Positions 12,898 through 21,184 of a DNA stretch of 46,289 bases are shown here, piece by piece. Source of the stretch: Actinacidiphila acidipaludis. Its GTDB lineage: Bacteria; Actinomycetota; Actinomycetes; Streptomycetales; Streptomycetaceae. Position 1 is the first letter of the stretch. Every line of letters starts with the position of its first letter. The stretch covers positions 1-46,289 of the forward strand of contig NZ_JAINZZ010000064.1 in assembly GCF_019890725.1 (NCBI RefSeq), given 5' to 3'. The notes under the pieces are model-generated. The model was not told the origin of the DNA. It did no database searches and worked only from the letters and a program-made list of their open reading frames with translations. A program made the position numbers and the translations under genes.

Positions 12898-15183
12898 TCA
12901 CGCCGTCCCGGCGTGCTCCTCCTCGCCGAGCTCCACGTCCTCCGCGGGCGTCCGCACGGAGTCCAGCAGGAGCTGGGCGACGTCCACGACCTGGAGGCTC
13001 TCCTTCGCGGTGCCGTCGTTCTTCTTGCCGTTCACGGAGTCGGAGAGCATCACCAGGCAGAACGGGCAGGCGGTGGAGACGATGTCCGGGTTGAGGGACA
13101 GGGCCTCGTCGACGCGCTCGTTGTTGATGCGCTTGCCGATCCGCTCCTCCATCCACATCCGGGCGCCGCCGGCGCCGCAGCAGAAGCCGCGCTCCTTGTG
13201 GCGGTGCATCTCCTCGTTCCGCAGGCCCGGCACCTTGGCGATGATCTCGCGCGGCGGCGTGTAGACCTTGTTGTGCCGGCCCAGGTAGCAGGGGTCGTGG
13301 TAGGTGATCAGGCCCTCGACCGGGGTGACCGGGACCAGCTTGCCCTCGTCCACCAGGTGCTGGAGGAGCTGGGTGTGGTGGATGACCTCGTACTCGCCGC
13401 CGAGCTGCGGGTACTCGTTGGAGATCGTGTTGAAGCAGTGCGGGCAGGTCGCGACGATCTTCTTCGACGCCTTGGGCTTGCGGCTCGCCGGGACGACCTT
13501 GCCGTCGTCGTCCAGTTCCTCGCCGAACGCCATGTTGAGCATCGCGACGTTCTCGGCGCCGAGCTGCTGGAAGAGGAACTCGTTGCCCAGGCGGCGGGCG
13601 GAGTCACCGGTGCAGTTCTCCTCGCCGCCCATGATCGCGAACTTCACGCCCGCGATGTGCAGCAGCTCGGCGAAGGCCTTGGTGGTCTTCTTGGCGCGGT
13701 CCTCCAGGGACCCGGCGCAACCGACCCAGTAGAGGTACTCCACCTCGGTGAGGTCCTCGATGTCCTCGCCGACGACCGGCACCTCGAAGTCGACTTCCTT
13801 GACCCAGGCGAGCCGCTGCTTCTTCGGCAGACCCCAGGGGTTGCCCTTCTTCTCCAGGTTCTTGAGCATCGTCCCGGCCTCGGACGGGAACGCGCTCTCG
13901 ATCATCACCTGGTAGCGGCGCATGTCGACGATGTGGTCGACGTGCTCGATGTCGACCGGGCACTGCTCGACGCAGGCGCCGCAGGTGGTGCAGGACCACA
14001 GGACGTCCGGGTCGATGACGCCGTTCTCCTCGGCGGTGCCGATGAGCGGGCGCTCGGCCTCGGCGAGGGCGGCCGCGGGCACGGCCGCGAGCTGCTCCTC
14101 GGTGCCCTTCTCCTCGCCCTCGGCGTTCTTGCCGCCGCCGGCCAGCAGGTACGGGGCCTTGGCGTGCGCGTGGTCGCGCAGCGACATGATGAGCAGCTTG
14201 GGGGAGAGCGGCTTGCCGGTGTTCCAGGCCGGGCACTGCGACTGGCAGCGGCCGCACTCGGTGCAGGTGGAGAAGTCGAGGATGCCCTTCCAGGAGAAGT
14301 GCTCGATCTGGGAGACGCCGAAGACGGGCTCCTCGCCCCCCTCTTGATCGAACACAGTCTCGAAGTCGATCGGGACGCCCGCGCTGGTCATGGGCTGCAG
14401 GGCGCCGAGGGAGACCTCGCCGGTCGCGTTCCGCTTGAACCAGATGTTGGGGAACGCCAGGAAGCGGTGCCAGGCCACGCTCATGGTCGTGTTCAGACCC
14501 AGCACGATCGCCCAGATCATGGTCACCGAGAGTTTGATCATCGCGGTGAGGTAGACCAGGGTCTGCAAGGAGTGGGTGCTCAGCCCGCGCAGGCCGGCGA
14601 CCAGCGGGTACGAGGCGAAGTAGCCGGCCTCGTAGTGGTCGACGCCGTGCAGCGCGCCCTCCAGGCCGCGGAGCATCATGATCGCCAGGCCGATGACCAG
14701 CACCACGTACTCCACGAAGTACGCCTGCCAGGCGGTGGAGCCGGCGAAGCGGGACTTGCGGCCCGGCCGGGACGGCAGGTTGAGCAGCCGGATCACGATG
14801 AGCGTGATGATGCCCAGCGTGGTGAGCGTCGCGATGAACTCGGTGTAGACCTCGTAGGGCAGCCAGTTCCCGAGCACCGGCAGGATCCAGTCGGCCTTGA
14901 AGAGCTGGCCGTAGGCGTTGACGATGGTCAGGCCCAGGGTCAGGAAGCCGACCGCCACGAACCAGTGGGCGACGCCGATGACGCCCCACTTGTTCATCCG
15001 GGTGTGGGCGACGAACTCGCGGGTCAGCGTCAGGGTGCGTCCGCGCGGGTCGTTCGTGCGGCTGCCCGCTGGCACCGGCTGGCCGACCCGGATGGTCCGG
15101 TAGATCTGCAGGACGGCGAGGCTGATGAGCGCGACGCCGACCGCGGTGAGGACCAGCGACACGATGATCGCGGCGAGTTGCAT
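12898..15183 (-). CDS. Membrane-bound Fe-S oxidoreductase, EtfD/heterodisulfide-reductase type
   Basis: This 761-residue protein has six or so N-terminal membrane helices (residues 1-250, NarI-like). Two [4Fe-4S] motifs follow, CTECGRCQSQCP (about 307) and CTTCGACVEQCP (about 398), then two CCG-type domains (motifs VGCAGS and CPHC; DPCYLG and CCGAGG). This is the layout of the mycobacterial protein Rv0338c, described as EtfD, which passes electrons from electron transfer flavoprotein during fatty acid oxidation to the quinone pool. That role is inferred by layout and likeness. ATG 15183 has GAGGAGCCCCC just upstream. It stands alone, with its own terminator, divergent from the LCP-like gene. 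Confidence 0.88.
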   Translation of the reverse strand: MQLAAIIVSLVLTAVGVALISLAVLQIYRTIRVGQPVPAGSRTNDPRGRTLTLTREFVAHTRMNKWGVIGVAHWFVAVGFLTLGLTIVNAYGQLFKADWILPVLGNWLPYEVYTEFIATLTTLGIITLIVIRLLNLPSRPGRKSRFAGSTAWQAYFVEYVVLVIGLAIMMLRGLEGALHGVDHYEAGYFASYPLVAGLRGLSTHSLQTLVYLTAMIKLSVTMIWAIVLGLNTTMSVAWHRFLAFPNIWFKRNATGEVSLGALQPMTSAGVPIDFETVFDQEGGEEPVFGVSQIEHFSWKGILDFSTCTECGRCQSQCPAWNTGKPLSPKLLIMSLRDHAHAKAPYLLAGGGKNAEGEEKGTEEQLAAVPAAALAEAERPLIGTAEENGVIDPDVLWSCTTCGACVEQCPVDIEHVDHIVDMRRYQVMIESAFPSEAGTMLKNLEKKGNPWGLPKKQRLAWVKEVDFEVPVVGEDIEDLTEVEYLYWVGCAGSLEDRAKKTTKAFAELLHIAGVKFAIMGGEENCTGDSARRLGNEFLFQQLGAENVAMLNMAFGEELDDDGKVVPASRKPKASKKIVATCPHCFNTISNEYPQLGGEYEVIHHTQLLQHLVDEGKLVPVTPVEGLITYHDPCYLGRHNKVYTPPREIIAKVPGLRNEEMHRHKERGFCCGAGGARMWMEERIGKRINNERVDEALSLNPDIVSTACPFCLVMLSDSVNGKKNDGTAKESLQVVDVAQLLLDSVRTPAEDVELGEEEHAGTA

Positions 15184-15458
15184 GGGGGCTCCTCGGGCCT
15201 GCGCGACTGGGGACGGACGAATCGGGGAGGGGGCGGAACGCGGAACGTACTAAGCGGTAACTTACTCCGGTCTCGGCTGAGGTTACCCGGGATTCCCGGC
15301 CCCATAAAGCCGCACTGCTGGTGATCTGTGTCGCGCGCCTCCCGAGCACGCCGGCCGTGCGTCCGAGCCGCGATTGAACCTGCTCTCATCGTGACAAACA
15401 TGGAGGCAGCGGACAACGGTCCGCGACCGTCGCGGGAGGTGGCCGGAGGATGCGGGCG

Positions 15459-16355
15459 GTGCTGCGCTGGACGGCGATCGGCGCCGGGCTGGTGCTGGTC
15501 GTGGCGGCCGGCCTGGGATGGGCCGCGTACCGCAAGTTCAGCGGCAACATCAGGACCGACCGTGCGGCCGAACAGGTGCTCAGTCGCTATGCCGCCGAGC
15601 GGCCGCGCTCACTGGTGCCGCAGGCCAGCAACATCCTGGTGATGGGCGCGGACGGTCCGGACGCCGAAGACGCGGCCGCCGGCGCCGACGGCAGGCCGTC
15701 CGCCCATGGGTTCCGGGGCTTCGAGGGTCCGGGCAGCCCCGGCGGCGGCCCCGCGGACACCGCCGTCCTGCTGCACCTGTCGGCCGACCACCAGCGGGCG
15801 GCGGCCATCGGGGTGCCGGGCGACCTGCGGGTGACGGTCCCGGAGTGCGGTCCGCACGCCGGGCGCGGCGCGGCGGCGGAGGAGACGTTCGGCGAGACCC
15901 TGGGCGAGGCCTTCCAGGGCGGGGGCGCCGCCTGCACGATCCGCGCCTTCGAGCGGCTGAGCGGCATCCGGGTGGACCACCACCTGGTGGTGGACATGAA
16001 CGGCCTCGCGCGGATCAGGGCGGCCGTCGGCGGCCCGGCCGCCGGCCGGCGGGCCGCACTGCTGCGGGCGCTGGCCGCCGAGGCGCACCGGGGGCCGCGC
16101 ACCCTGGTCCACCCGGCCAGGCTCTACGGCTTCCTGGACACCGCCACCTCGTCGATCACCGCGGACCCGGGTCTCAGCTCGCTGCCCGCGCTGTACGAAC
16201 TGGCCGGCCACCTGCGGGGGCTGCCGGCGGACGGCCTGGTGGTGCGCTCGGTGCCGGTCGGCGGGCACGGCGCGGTGCGCGAGCCGGAGGCGGGCCGATT
16301 GTTCGCCGCGGTGCGTGAGGACCGGCCGGTGGGAAAGACGACGCAAGTCTCCTGA
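15459..16355 (+). CDS. Reduced LCP (LytR-CpsA-Psr)-like membrane-anchored protein
   Basis: This protein of about 298 residues has one N-terminal membrane helix (about 5-25) and an extracytoplasmic part related to LCP phosphotransferases, which attach polymers to peptidoglycan. Recognisable parts are ADTAVLLHLSADHQRAAAIGVPGDLRV and RLSGIRVDHHLVVDMNGLARIRAAVGG. The PRD motif of active LCP proteins reads PGD here. The usual segment between GG and the R-x-Q-Q-x-F-L helix, which holds LDGxxALxYxRxR, is missing, so AVGG runs straight into AGRRAALLRAL. It is probably not a normal transferase. GTG 15459 has GGAGG 9 bases upstream; ATG 15450 touches the GGAGG and is less likely. Confidence 0.7.
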   Translation: MLRWTAIGAGLVLVVAAGLGWAAYRKFSGNIRTDRAAEQVLSRYAAERPRSLVPQASNILVMGADGPDAEDAAAGADGRPSAHGFRGFEGPGSPGGGPADTAVLLHLSADHQRAAAIGVPGDLRVTVPECGPHAGRGAAAEETFGETLGEAFQGGGAACTIRAFERLSGIRVDHHLVVDMNGLARIRAAVGGPAAGRRAALLRALAAEAHRGPRTLVHPARLYGFLDTATSSITADPGLSSLPALYELAGHLRGLPADGLVVRSVPVGGHGAVREPEAGRLFAAVREDRPVGKTTQVS

Positions 16356-16481
16356 AACATCCTGAACGTCCCCTTCGTTGTCCGCAGAGGGGGTTGCCCG
16401 AGGGTGCGCCTCAGCCTCAGGTGTTCCGAAGGGGTGCGCCGAGGGGGCTCAAGTCAGAGTGCGCGCAGGTCGCGCGGCAAA

Positions 16482-16502
16482 GTTGAGTGGGCTCGACTCA
16501 TG
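16482..16502. promoter_or_regulatory. HAIR element 1 upstream of dnaK (HspR operator)
   Basis: GTTGAGT-N7-ACTCATG matches the HspR inverted repeat CTTGAGT-N7-ACTCAAG at 12 of 14 positions. It lies 70-90 bases upstream of dnaK; a possible -35 TTGACA (16507-16512) follows it. Confidence 0.8.
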
Positions 16503-16533
16503 TCTGTTGACACGTGATCTCCCATGAGGCACC

Positions 16534-16554
16534 CTTGAGCCAGTTCCACTCAAG
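16534..16554. promoter_or_regulatory. HAIR element 2 upstream of dnaK (HspR operator)
   Basis: CTTGAGC-N7-ACTCAAG matches the HspR consensus at 13 of 14 positions with the correct 7-base spacer. It ends 18 bases before the dnaK start codon, so bound HspR would cover the transcript start or leader. Confidence 0.88.
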
Positions 16555-16572
16555 TCAGCTGGAGGATTCACC

Positions 16573-18450
16573 ATGGCACGTGCGGTCGGCATCGACCTGG
16601 GCACGACTAACTCCGTCGTCAGCGTTCTGGAAGGCGGCGAGCCCACCGTCATCACCAACGCAGAGGGCGCCAGGACCACGCCGTCCGTCGTCGCCTTCGC
16701 GAAGAACGGCGAGGTGCTCGTCGGCGAGGTCGCCAAGCGGCAGGCCGTCACCAACGTCGACAGGACCATCCGGTCGGTCAAGCGCCACATGGGCACCGAC
16801 TGGAAGATCAACCTCGACGGCAAGGACTTCAACCCGCAGCAGATCTCCGCGTTCATCCTGCAGAAGCTGAAGCGGGACGCGGAGTCGTACCTGGGCGAGA
16901 AGGTCACCGACGCGGTGATCACCGTCCCCGCGTACTTCAACGACTCCGAGCGGCAGGCCACCAAGGAGGCCGGCGAGATCGCCGGTCTGAACGTGCTGCG
17001 CATCGTCAACGAGCCGACCGCGGCCGCGCTGGCGTACGGCCTGGACAAGGACGACCAGACGATCCTGGTCTTCGACCTCGGCGGCGGCACCTTCGACGTG
17101 TCGCTGCTGGAGATCGGCGACGGCGTGGTCGAGGTCAAGGCCACCAACGGCGACAACCACCTCGGTGGTGACGACTGGGACCAGCGCGTCGTGGACTACC
17201 TGGTCAAGCAGTTCCAGTCCGGTCACGGCGTGGACCTGGGCAAGGACAAGATGGCCCTGCAGCGTCTGCGCGAGGCCGCCGAGAAGGCGAAGATCGAGCT
17301 GTCCTCGTCGACCGAGACCTCGATCAACCTGCCCTACATCACCGCCTCGGCCGAGGGCCCCCTGCACCTCGACGAGAAGCTCACCCGCGCGCAGTTCCAG
17401 CAGCTCACCGCGGACCTGCTCGAGCGCTGCAAGACCCCGTTCCACAACGTCATCAAGGACGCCGGCATCCAGCTGTCCGAGATCGACCACGTGGTCCTGG
17501 TCGGCGGCTCGACCCGGATGCCCGCCGTCGCCGAGCTCGTGCGCGAGCTGACCGGCGGCAAGGAGGCCAACAAGGGCGTCAACCCGGACGAGGTCGTCGC
17601 CATCGGCGCGTCCCTGCAGGCCGGTGTGCTCAAGGGCGAGGTCAAGGACGTCCTGCTGCTCGACGTCACCCCGCTGTCCCTCGGTATCGAGACCAAGGGC
17701 GGCATCATGACCAAGCTGATCGAGCGCAACACCACGATCCCGACCAAGCGCTCGGAGATCTTCACCACGGCCGAGGACAACCAGCCGTCGGTGCAGATCC
17801 AGGTCTACCAGGGCGAGCGCGAGATCGCCGCGTACAACAAGAAGCTCGGCATGTTCGAGCTGACCGGTCTGCCGCCGGCCCCCCGCGGCATGCCCCAGAT
17901 CGAGGTCGCGTTCGACATCGACGCCAACGGCATCATGCACGTGACCGCCAAGGACCTGGGCACGGGCAAGGAGCAGAAGATGACCGTCACCGGCGGTTCC
18001 TCGCTGCCCAAGGACGAGGTCGACCGCATGCGGCAGGAGGCCGAGCAGTACGCGGAGGAGGACCACCGCCGCCGCGAGGCCGCCGAGACCCGCAACCAGG
18101 GTGAGCAGCTCGTCTACCAGACCGAGAAGTTCATCGCGGACAACAAGGACAAGCTCCCCGAGGACGTGAAGGGTGAGGTCGAGACCGCGCTCGCCGACCT
18201 CAAGGAGAAGCTGAAGAACGAGTCCACGGACGACGGCAACACCGCCGCCATCCGCGAGGCCACCGAGAAGGTCGCGGCCACCAGCCAGAAGCTGGGCCAG
18301 GCGCTCTACGCCAACGCCCAGGCCGACGGCGCGGGTGCCGGTGCCTCCGCCGGTACGCCGGGTGCCGGTGAGCAGGCCGCCGCCGACGACGACGTGGTCG
18401 ACGCCGAGATCGTGGACGACGAGAGCAACAAGAGGGACGGTGCCGCGTGA
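16573..18450 (+). CDS. dnaK: Chaperone DnaK (Hsp70)
   Basis: This is a 625-residue Hsp70. The nucleotide-binding domain (1-360) shows GIDLGTTNS, the phosphate loop DLGGGTFDVSLL and LVGGSTRMP. The linker DVLLLDVTPLSLGIE leads to the substrate domain, and the lid ends in an acidic tail, DDDVVDAEIVDDE. It folds proteins with DnaJ and GrpE in the cytoplasm and, in Streptomyces, is a co-repressor with HspR, closing a feedback loop. ATG 16573 has GGAGG 7 bases upstream. Its stop overlaps the grpE GTG (GTGA). Two HAIR sites lie just upstream. Confidence 0.98.
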   Translation: MARAVGIDLGTTNSVVSVLEGGEPTVITNAEGARTTPSVVAFAKNGEVLVGEVAKRQAVTNVDRTIRSVKRHMGTDWKINLDGKDFNPQQISAFILQKLKRDAESYLGEKVTDAVITVPAYFNDSERQATKEAGEIAGLNVLRIVNEPTAAALAYGLDKDDQTILVFDLGGGTFDVSLLEIGDGVVEVKATNGDNHLGGDDWDQRVVDYLVKQFQSGHGVDLGKDKMALQRLREAAEKAKIELSSSTETSINLPYITASAEGPLHLDEKLTRAQFQQLTADLLERCKTPFHNVIKDAGIQLSEIDHVVLVGGSTRMPAVAELVRELTGGKEANKGVNPDEVVAIGASLQAGVLKGEVKDVLLLDVTPLSLGIETKGGIMTKLIERNTTIPTKRSEIFTTAEDNQPSVQIQVYQGEREIAAYNKKLGMFELTGLPPAPRGMPQIEVAFDIDANGIMHVTAKDLGTGKEQKMTVTGGSSLPKDEVDRMRQEAEQYAEEDHRRREAAETRNQGEQLVYQTEKFIADNKDKLPEDVKGEVETALADLKEKLKNESTDDGNTAAIREATEKVAATSQKLGQALYANAQADGAGAGASAGTPGAGEQAAADDDVVDAEIVDDESNKRDGAA

Positions 18451-19130
18451 CGGAGGAGCCGAAGGGCTTCGAGGAGCCCGACGTCCCCTCCGAGGCCAAC
18501 GGGAAGCCGGAAGGCGCCAAGAGCGCGAAGGACACCGGCCCCGCCGAGGAGGCGGGGGCCGGTGCCCCGGGCGGCGAGGCGAACGGCACGGCCAAGGAGC
18601 TGACGGCCGTCAGGGCACAGCTGGACCAGGTGCGTACCGCGCTCAACGAGCGCACCGCGGACCTCCAGCGCCTCCAGGCCGAGTACCAGAACTACCGCCG
18701 TCGGGTGGAGCGCGACCGGGTCGCCGTCAAGGAGATCGCGATCGCGAACCTGCTCACCGAGCTCCTCCCGGTCCTGGACGACATCGGCCGGGCGCGGGAA
18801 CACGGCGAGCTGGTCGGCGGGTTCAAGTCCGTCGCGGAGTCGCTGGAGACGGTGGCCGCCAAGCTGGGGCTGCAGCAGTTCGGCAAGGAGGGTGAGCCCT
18901 TCGACCCGCTGGTGCACGAGGCCCTGATGCACAGTTACTCGCCGGACGTCACGCAGACGACATGCGTGCAGATCCTCCAGCCCGGGTACCGCATCGGGGA
19001 GCGCAATCTGCGCCCGGCGCGGGTCGCGGTCGCCGAACCGCAGCCCGGGAGCCAGGGCAAGGACGAGGCCGAGAGTGACCGGAAGGGCGACGACGAGGAG
19101 AACGGTGGCGGTGGCCCGGACGAGGGCTGA
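18447..19130 (+). CDS. grpE: Nucleotide exchange factor GrpE
   Basis: The protein has 227 residues. About 60 N-terminal residues are disordered and charged, a long coiled coil follows (TAVRAQLDQVRTALNERTADLQRLQAEYQNYRRRVERD, about 55-95), and the beta-wing domain covers about 120-200 (FDPLVHEALMHSYSPDVTQTTCVQILQPGYRIGERNLRPARVAVA). The acidic, Gly-rich tail is low complexity. It releases ADP from DnaK. It is translationally coupled to dnaK. The 180 bases to dnaJ hold a direct repeat and a hairpin. Confidence 0.96.
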   Translation: MTEEPKGFEEPDVPSEANGKPEGAKSAKDTGPAEEAGAGAPGGEANGTAKELTAVRAQLDQVRTALNERTADLQRLQAEYQNYRRRVERDRVAVKEIAIANLLTELLPVLDDIGRAREHGELVGGFKSVAESLETVAAKLGLQQFGKEGEPFDPLVHEALMHSYSPDVTQTTCVQILQPGYRIGERNLRPARVAVAEPQPGSQGKDEAESDRKGDDEENGGGGPDEG

Positions 19131-19240
19131 CGACCGAGCTCGTGGAGTGGGCGGCCGAGGTACGAGGCCGCCCGCGGAGCGAGTGAGGAGGAAGCCCGAG
19201 CGCAGGCAGGCGAGGGCTGACGACCGAGTTCGCGCAGTGG
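19121..19240. repeat. 30-bp direct repeat at 90-base spacing between grpE and dnaJ
   Basis: Bases 19121-19150 and 19211-19240 match at 27 of 30 positions (shared start CGAGGGCTGACGACCGAG). The first copy includes the grpE stop codon. The intervening sequence is not repeated, so this is a dispersed pair rather than a tandem array. A perfect 10-bp hairpin follows at 19245-19274 (CCGGGGCCGG / CCGGCCCCGG, 10-base loop), between grpE and dnaJ. Confidence 0.8.
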
Positions 19241-19310
19241 ATGCCCGGGGCCGGGGTCGGATGTCCGGCCCCGGCCTGGGCAGAGGTGACGGAGAGGAGG
19301 GACGTCGGGG

Positions 19311-20495
19311 ATGAGCATCAGCAGGGACCTGTTGGAGAAGGACCTGTACAAGGTCCTCGGCGTGCCGAAGGACGCCACCGAGGCGGAGATCAAGAAGGCG
19401 TACCGCAAGCTCGCCCGCGAGTTCCACCCGGACGCCAACAAGGGCGACGCCAAGGCCGAGGAGCGCTTCAAGGAGATCTCCGAGGCCAACGACGTCCTCT
19501 CGGACAGCAAGCGCCGCAAGGAGTACGACGAGGGCCGCGCCCTCTTCGGCAACGGCGGCTTCCGTCCGGGCCCGGGCGCCGGCGGCCCCGGCGGCTTCAA
19601 CTTCGACCTCGGCGATCTCTTCGGCGGTGCCGGCGGCACCGCGACCGGCGGCCAGGGCGGCGGCTTCGGCGGCGGCCTGGGCGACGTGTTCGGCGGCCTG
19701 TTCAACCGTGGCGGCGGCACCCGTGTGCAGCCGCGCCGCGGCCAGGACATCGAGTCCGAGGTGACGCTCAGCTTCACGGAGGCGGTGGACGGGGCCACGG
19801 TCCCGCTGCGCATGTCCAGCTCGGCCGCCTGCAAGGCGTGTTCCGGCACCGGCGACAAGAACGGCACCCCCCGGGTGTGCCCGACCTGTGTCGGCACCGG
19901 GCAGGTCTCCCGCGGCGGCGGTGGCGGCTTCTCGCTCACCGACCCGTGCGTGGACTGCAAGGGCCGCGGCCTGATCGCGGAGAACCCCTGCGAGGTCTGC
20001 AACGGCAGCGGCCGGGCGAAGAGCTCGCGCACCATGCAGGTCCGCATCCCCGCCGGCGTCACCGACGGTCAGCGGATCCGGCTGCGCGGCAAGGGCGCCC
20101 CGGGCGAGCGCGGCGGCCCGGCGGGCGACCTGTACGTGGTCGTGCACGTCGGACCGCATCCCGTGTTCGGCCGCAAGGACGCCAACCTCACGGTCACCGT
20201 GCCGGTCAGCTTCGTGGAGGCGGCGCTCGGCGGGGAGATCAAGGTGCCCACCCTCGGCGGGCCCCCGGTCACCCTGAAGCTGCCCCCGGGCACCCCCAAC
20301 GGCCGCACCCTGCGCGCCCGCGGCAAGGGCGCGGTGCGCAAGGACGGTTCGCGGGGCGACCTGCTGGTCACCATCGAGGTGGCCGTGCCGGAGGCGACCG
20401 ACGGCAAGGCGCTCGACGCCCTGGAGTCGTACCGGGAGGCGACGGCGGGGTTCGACCCGCGCGCCGAACTGTTCAAGGCCGCAAAGGGAGCGTGA
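19311..20495 (+). CDS. dnaJ: Chaperone DnaJ (type I Hsp40)
   Basis: The protein has 394 residues. The J domain carries HPD in REFHPDANKGD (about 42). A long Gly/Phe region (about 80-140) follows, then four CXXCXGXG zinc motifs (CKACSGTG, CPTCVGTG, CVDCKGRG, CEVCNGSG) and the C-terminal substrate domains. It delivers substrates to DnaK and stimulates its ATPase. GAGGAGGG lies upstream of ATG 19311. hspR starts 4 bases after its stop, so the two are one transcript. Confidence 0.97.
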   Translation: MSISRDLLEKDLYKVLGVPKDATEAEIKKAYRKLAREFHPDANKGDAKAEERFKEISEANDVLSDSKRRKEYDEGRALFGNGGFRPGPGAGGPGGFNFDLGDLFGGAGGTATGGQGGGFGGGLGDVFGGLFNRGGGTRVQPRRGQDIESEVTLSFTEAVDGATVPLRMSSSAACKACSGTGDKNGTPRVCPTCVGTGQVSRGGGGGFSLTDPCVDCKGRGLIAENPCEVCNGSGRAKSSRTMQVRIPAGVTDGQRIRLRGKGAPGERGGPAGDLYVVVHVGPHPVFGRKDANLTVTVPVSFVEAALGGEIKVPTLGGPPVTLKLPPGTPNGRTLRARGKGAVRKDGSRGDLLVTIEVAVPEATDGKALDALESYREATAGFDPRAELFKAAKGA

Positions 20496-20499
20496 CGCT

Positions 20500-20997
20500 A
20501 TGAGCATCGACGGCGGCATGGGTGGTGGCATGGGCCGCGGCCCGGGGCGCGGTTCGCGTCCCGGCGCCCGCAATCCCTACCAGCTGACCGAGGAGAGCCC
20601 GGTCTACGTCATCTCGGTGGCGGCCGAACTGTCCGGGCTGCACCCGCAGACCCTGCGGCAGTACGACCGTCTGGGCCTGGTCTCCCCGGACCGCACGGCC
20701 GGCCGCGGGCGCCGCTACTCGGCCCGCGACATCGAGCAGCTCCGCGAGGTGCAGCGGCTGTCGCAGGACGAGGGCATCAACCTCGCCGGCATCAAGCGCA
20801 TCATCGAGCTGGAGAACCAGGTGGCGGCCCTGCAGTCGCGGGTCGCCGAACTCACCGCCGCCGTCGAGGGCGCCGCCGCCGTCATCCAGCAGCGGGAGGC
20901 GGCGGTCCACGCCTCCTACCGCCGCGACCTGGTCCCGTACACGGACGTCCAGCACACCAGCGCGCTGGTGGTCTGGCGGCCCAAGCGGGACCTCTAG
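20500..20997 (+). CDS. hspR: Heat-shock repressor HspR (MerR family)
   Basis: The 165-residue protein has a disordered Gly/Arg-rich N-terminus (1-30). A MerR helix-turn-helix follows (YVISVAAELSGLHPQTLRQYDRLGLVSPDRTAGRGRRYSARDIEQL), then a coiled coil (IKRIIELENQVAALQSRVAELTAAVEGAAAVIQQREAAV). It represses the dnaK operon by binding HAIR sites with DnaK as co-repressor. Matching sites are seen upstream of dnaK (two) and clpB (one) in this window, so both loci are its probable targets. Confidence 0.97.
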   Translation: MSIDGGMGGGMGRGPGRGSRPGARNPYQLTEESPVYVISVAAELSGLHPQTLRQYDRLGLVSPDRTAGRGRRYSARDIEQLREVQRLSQDEGINLAGIKRIIELENQVAALQSRVAELTAAVEGAAAVIQQREAAVHASYRRDLVPYTDVQHTSALVVWRPKRDL

Positions 20998-21052
20998 CGC
21001 CCGGCAGCATCCGACCACCCGATCCGACCGAGCCGCGGGGTTCTCGCGCGGC

Positions 21053-21090
21053 GGACGGCCCGTCACCCGAGTCCGGGTGGCGGGCCGTCC
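21053..21090 (+). terminator. Terminator of the dnaK operon
   Basis: GGACGGCCCGTCACCC (21053-21068) pairs with GGGTGGCGGGCCGTCC (21075-21090), one mismatch in 16, with a 6-base loop. It lies 56 bases after the hspR stop. Confidence 0.85.
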
Positions 21091-21184
21091 GGTGTTCGAC
21101 GGCCGGTGTGTCGCGGCCGGTGTTCCCGCGTCCACCGTCCCGAGGAGCGCCGGGGGCCGGGTGTTTCCCGCCCGCGGCCCGCGC

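Noticed and set aside
12865..15324. Plus-strand open frame of 819 codons opposite the EtfD-like gene
   Set aside because: Shadow frame; the minus strand has the Fe-S and membrane motifs.
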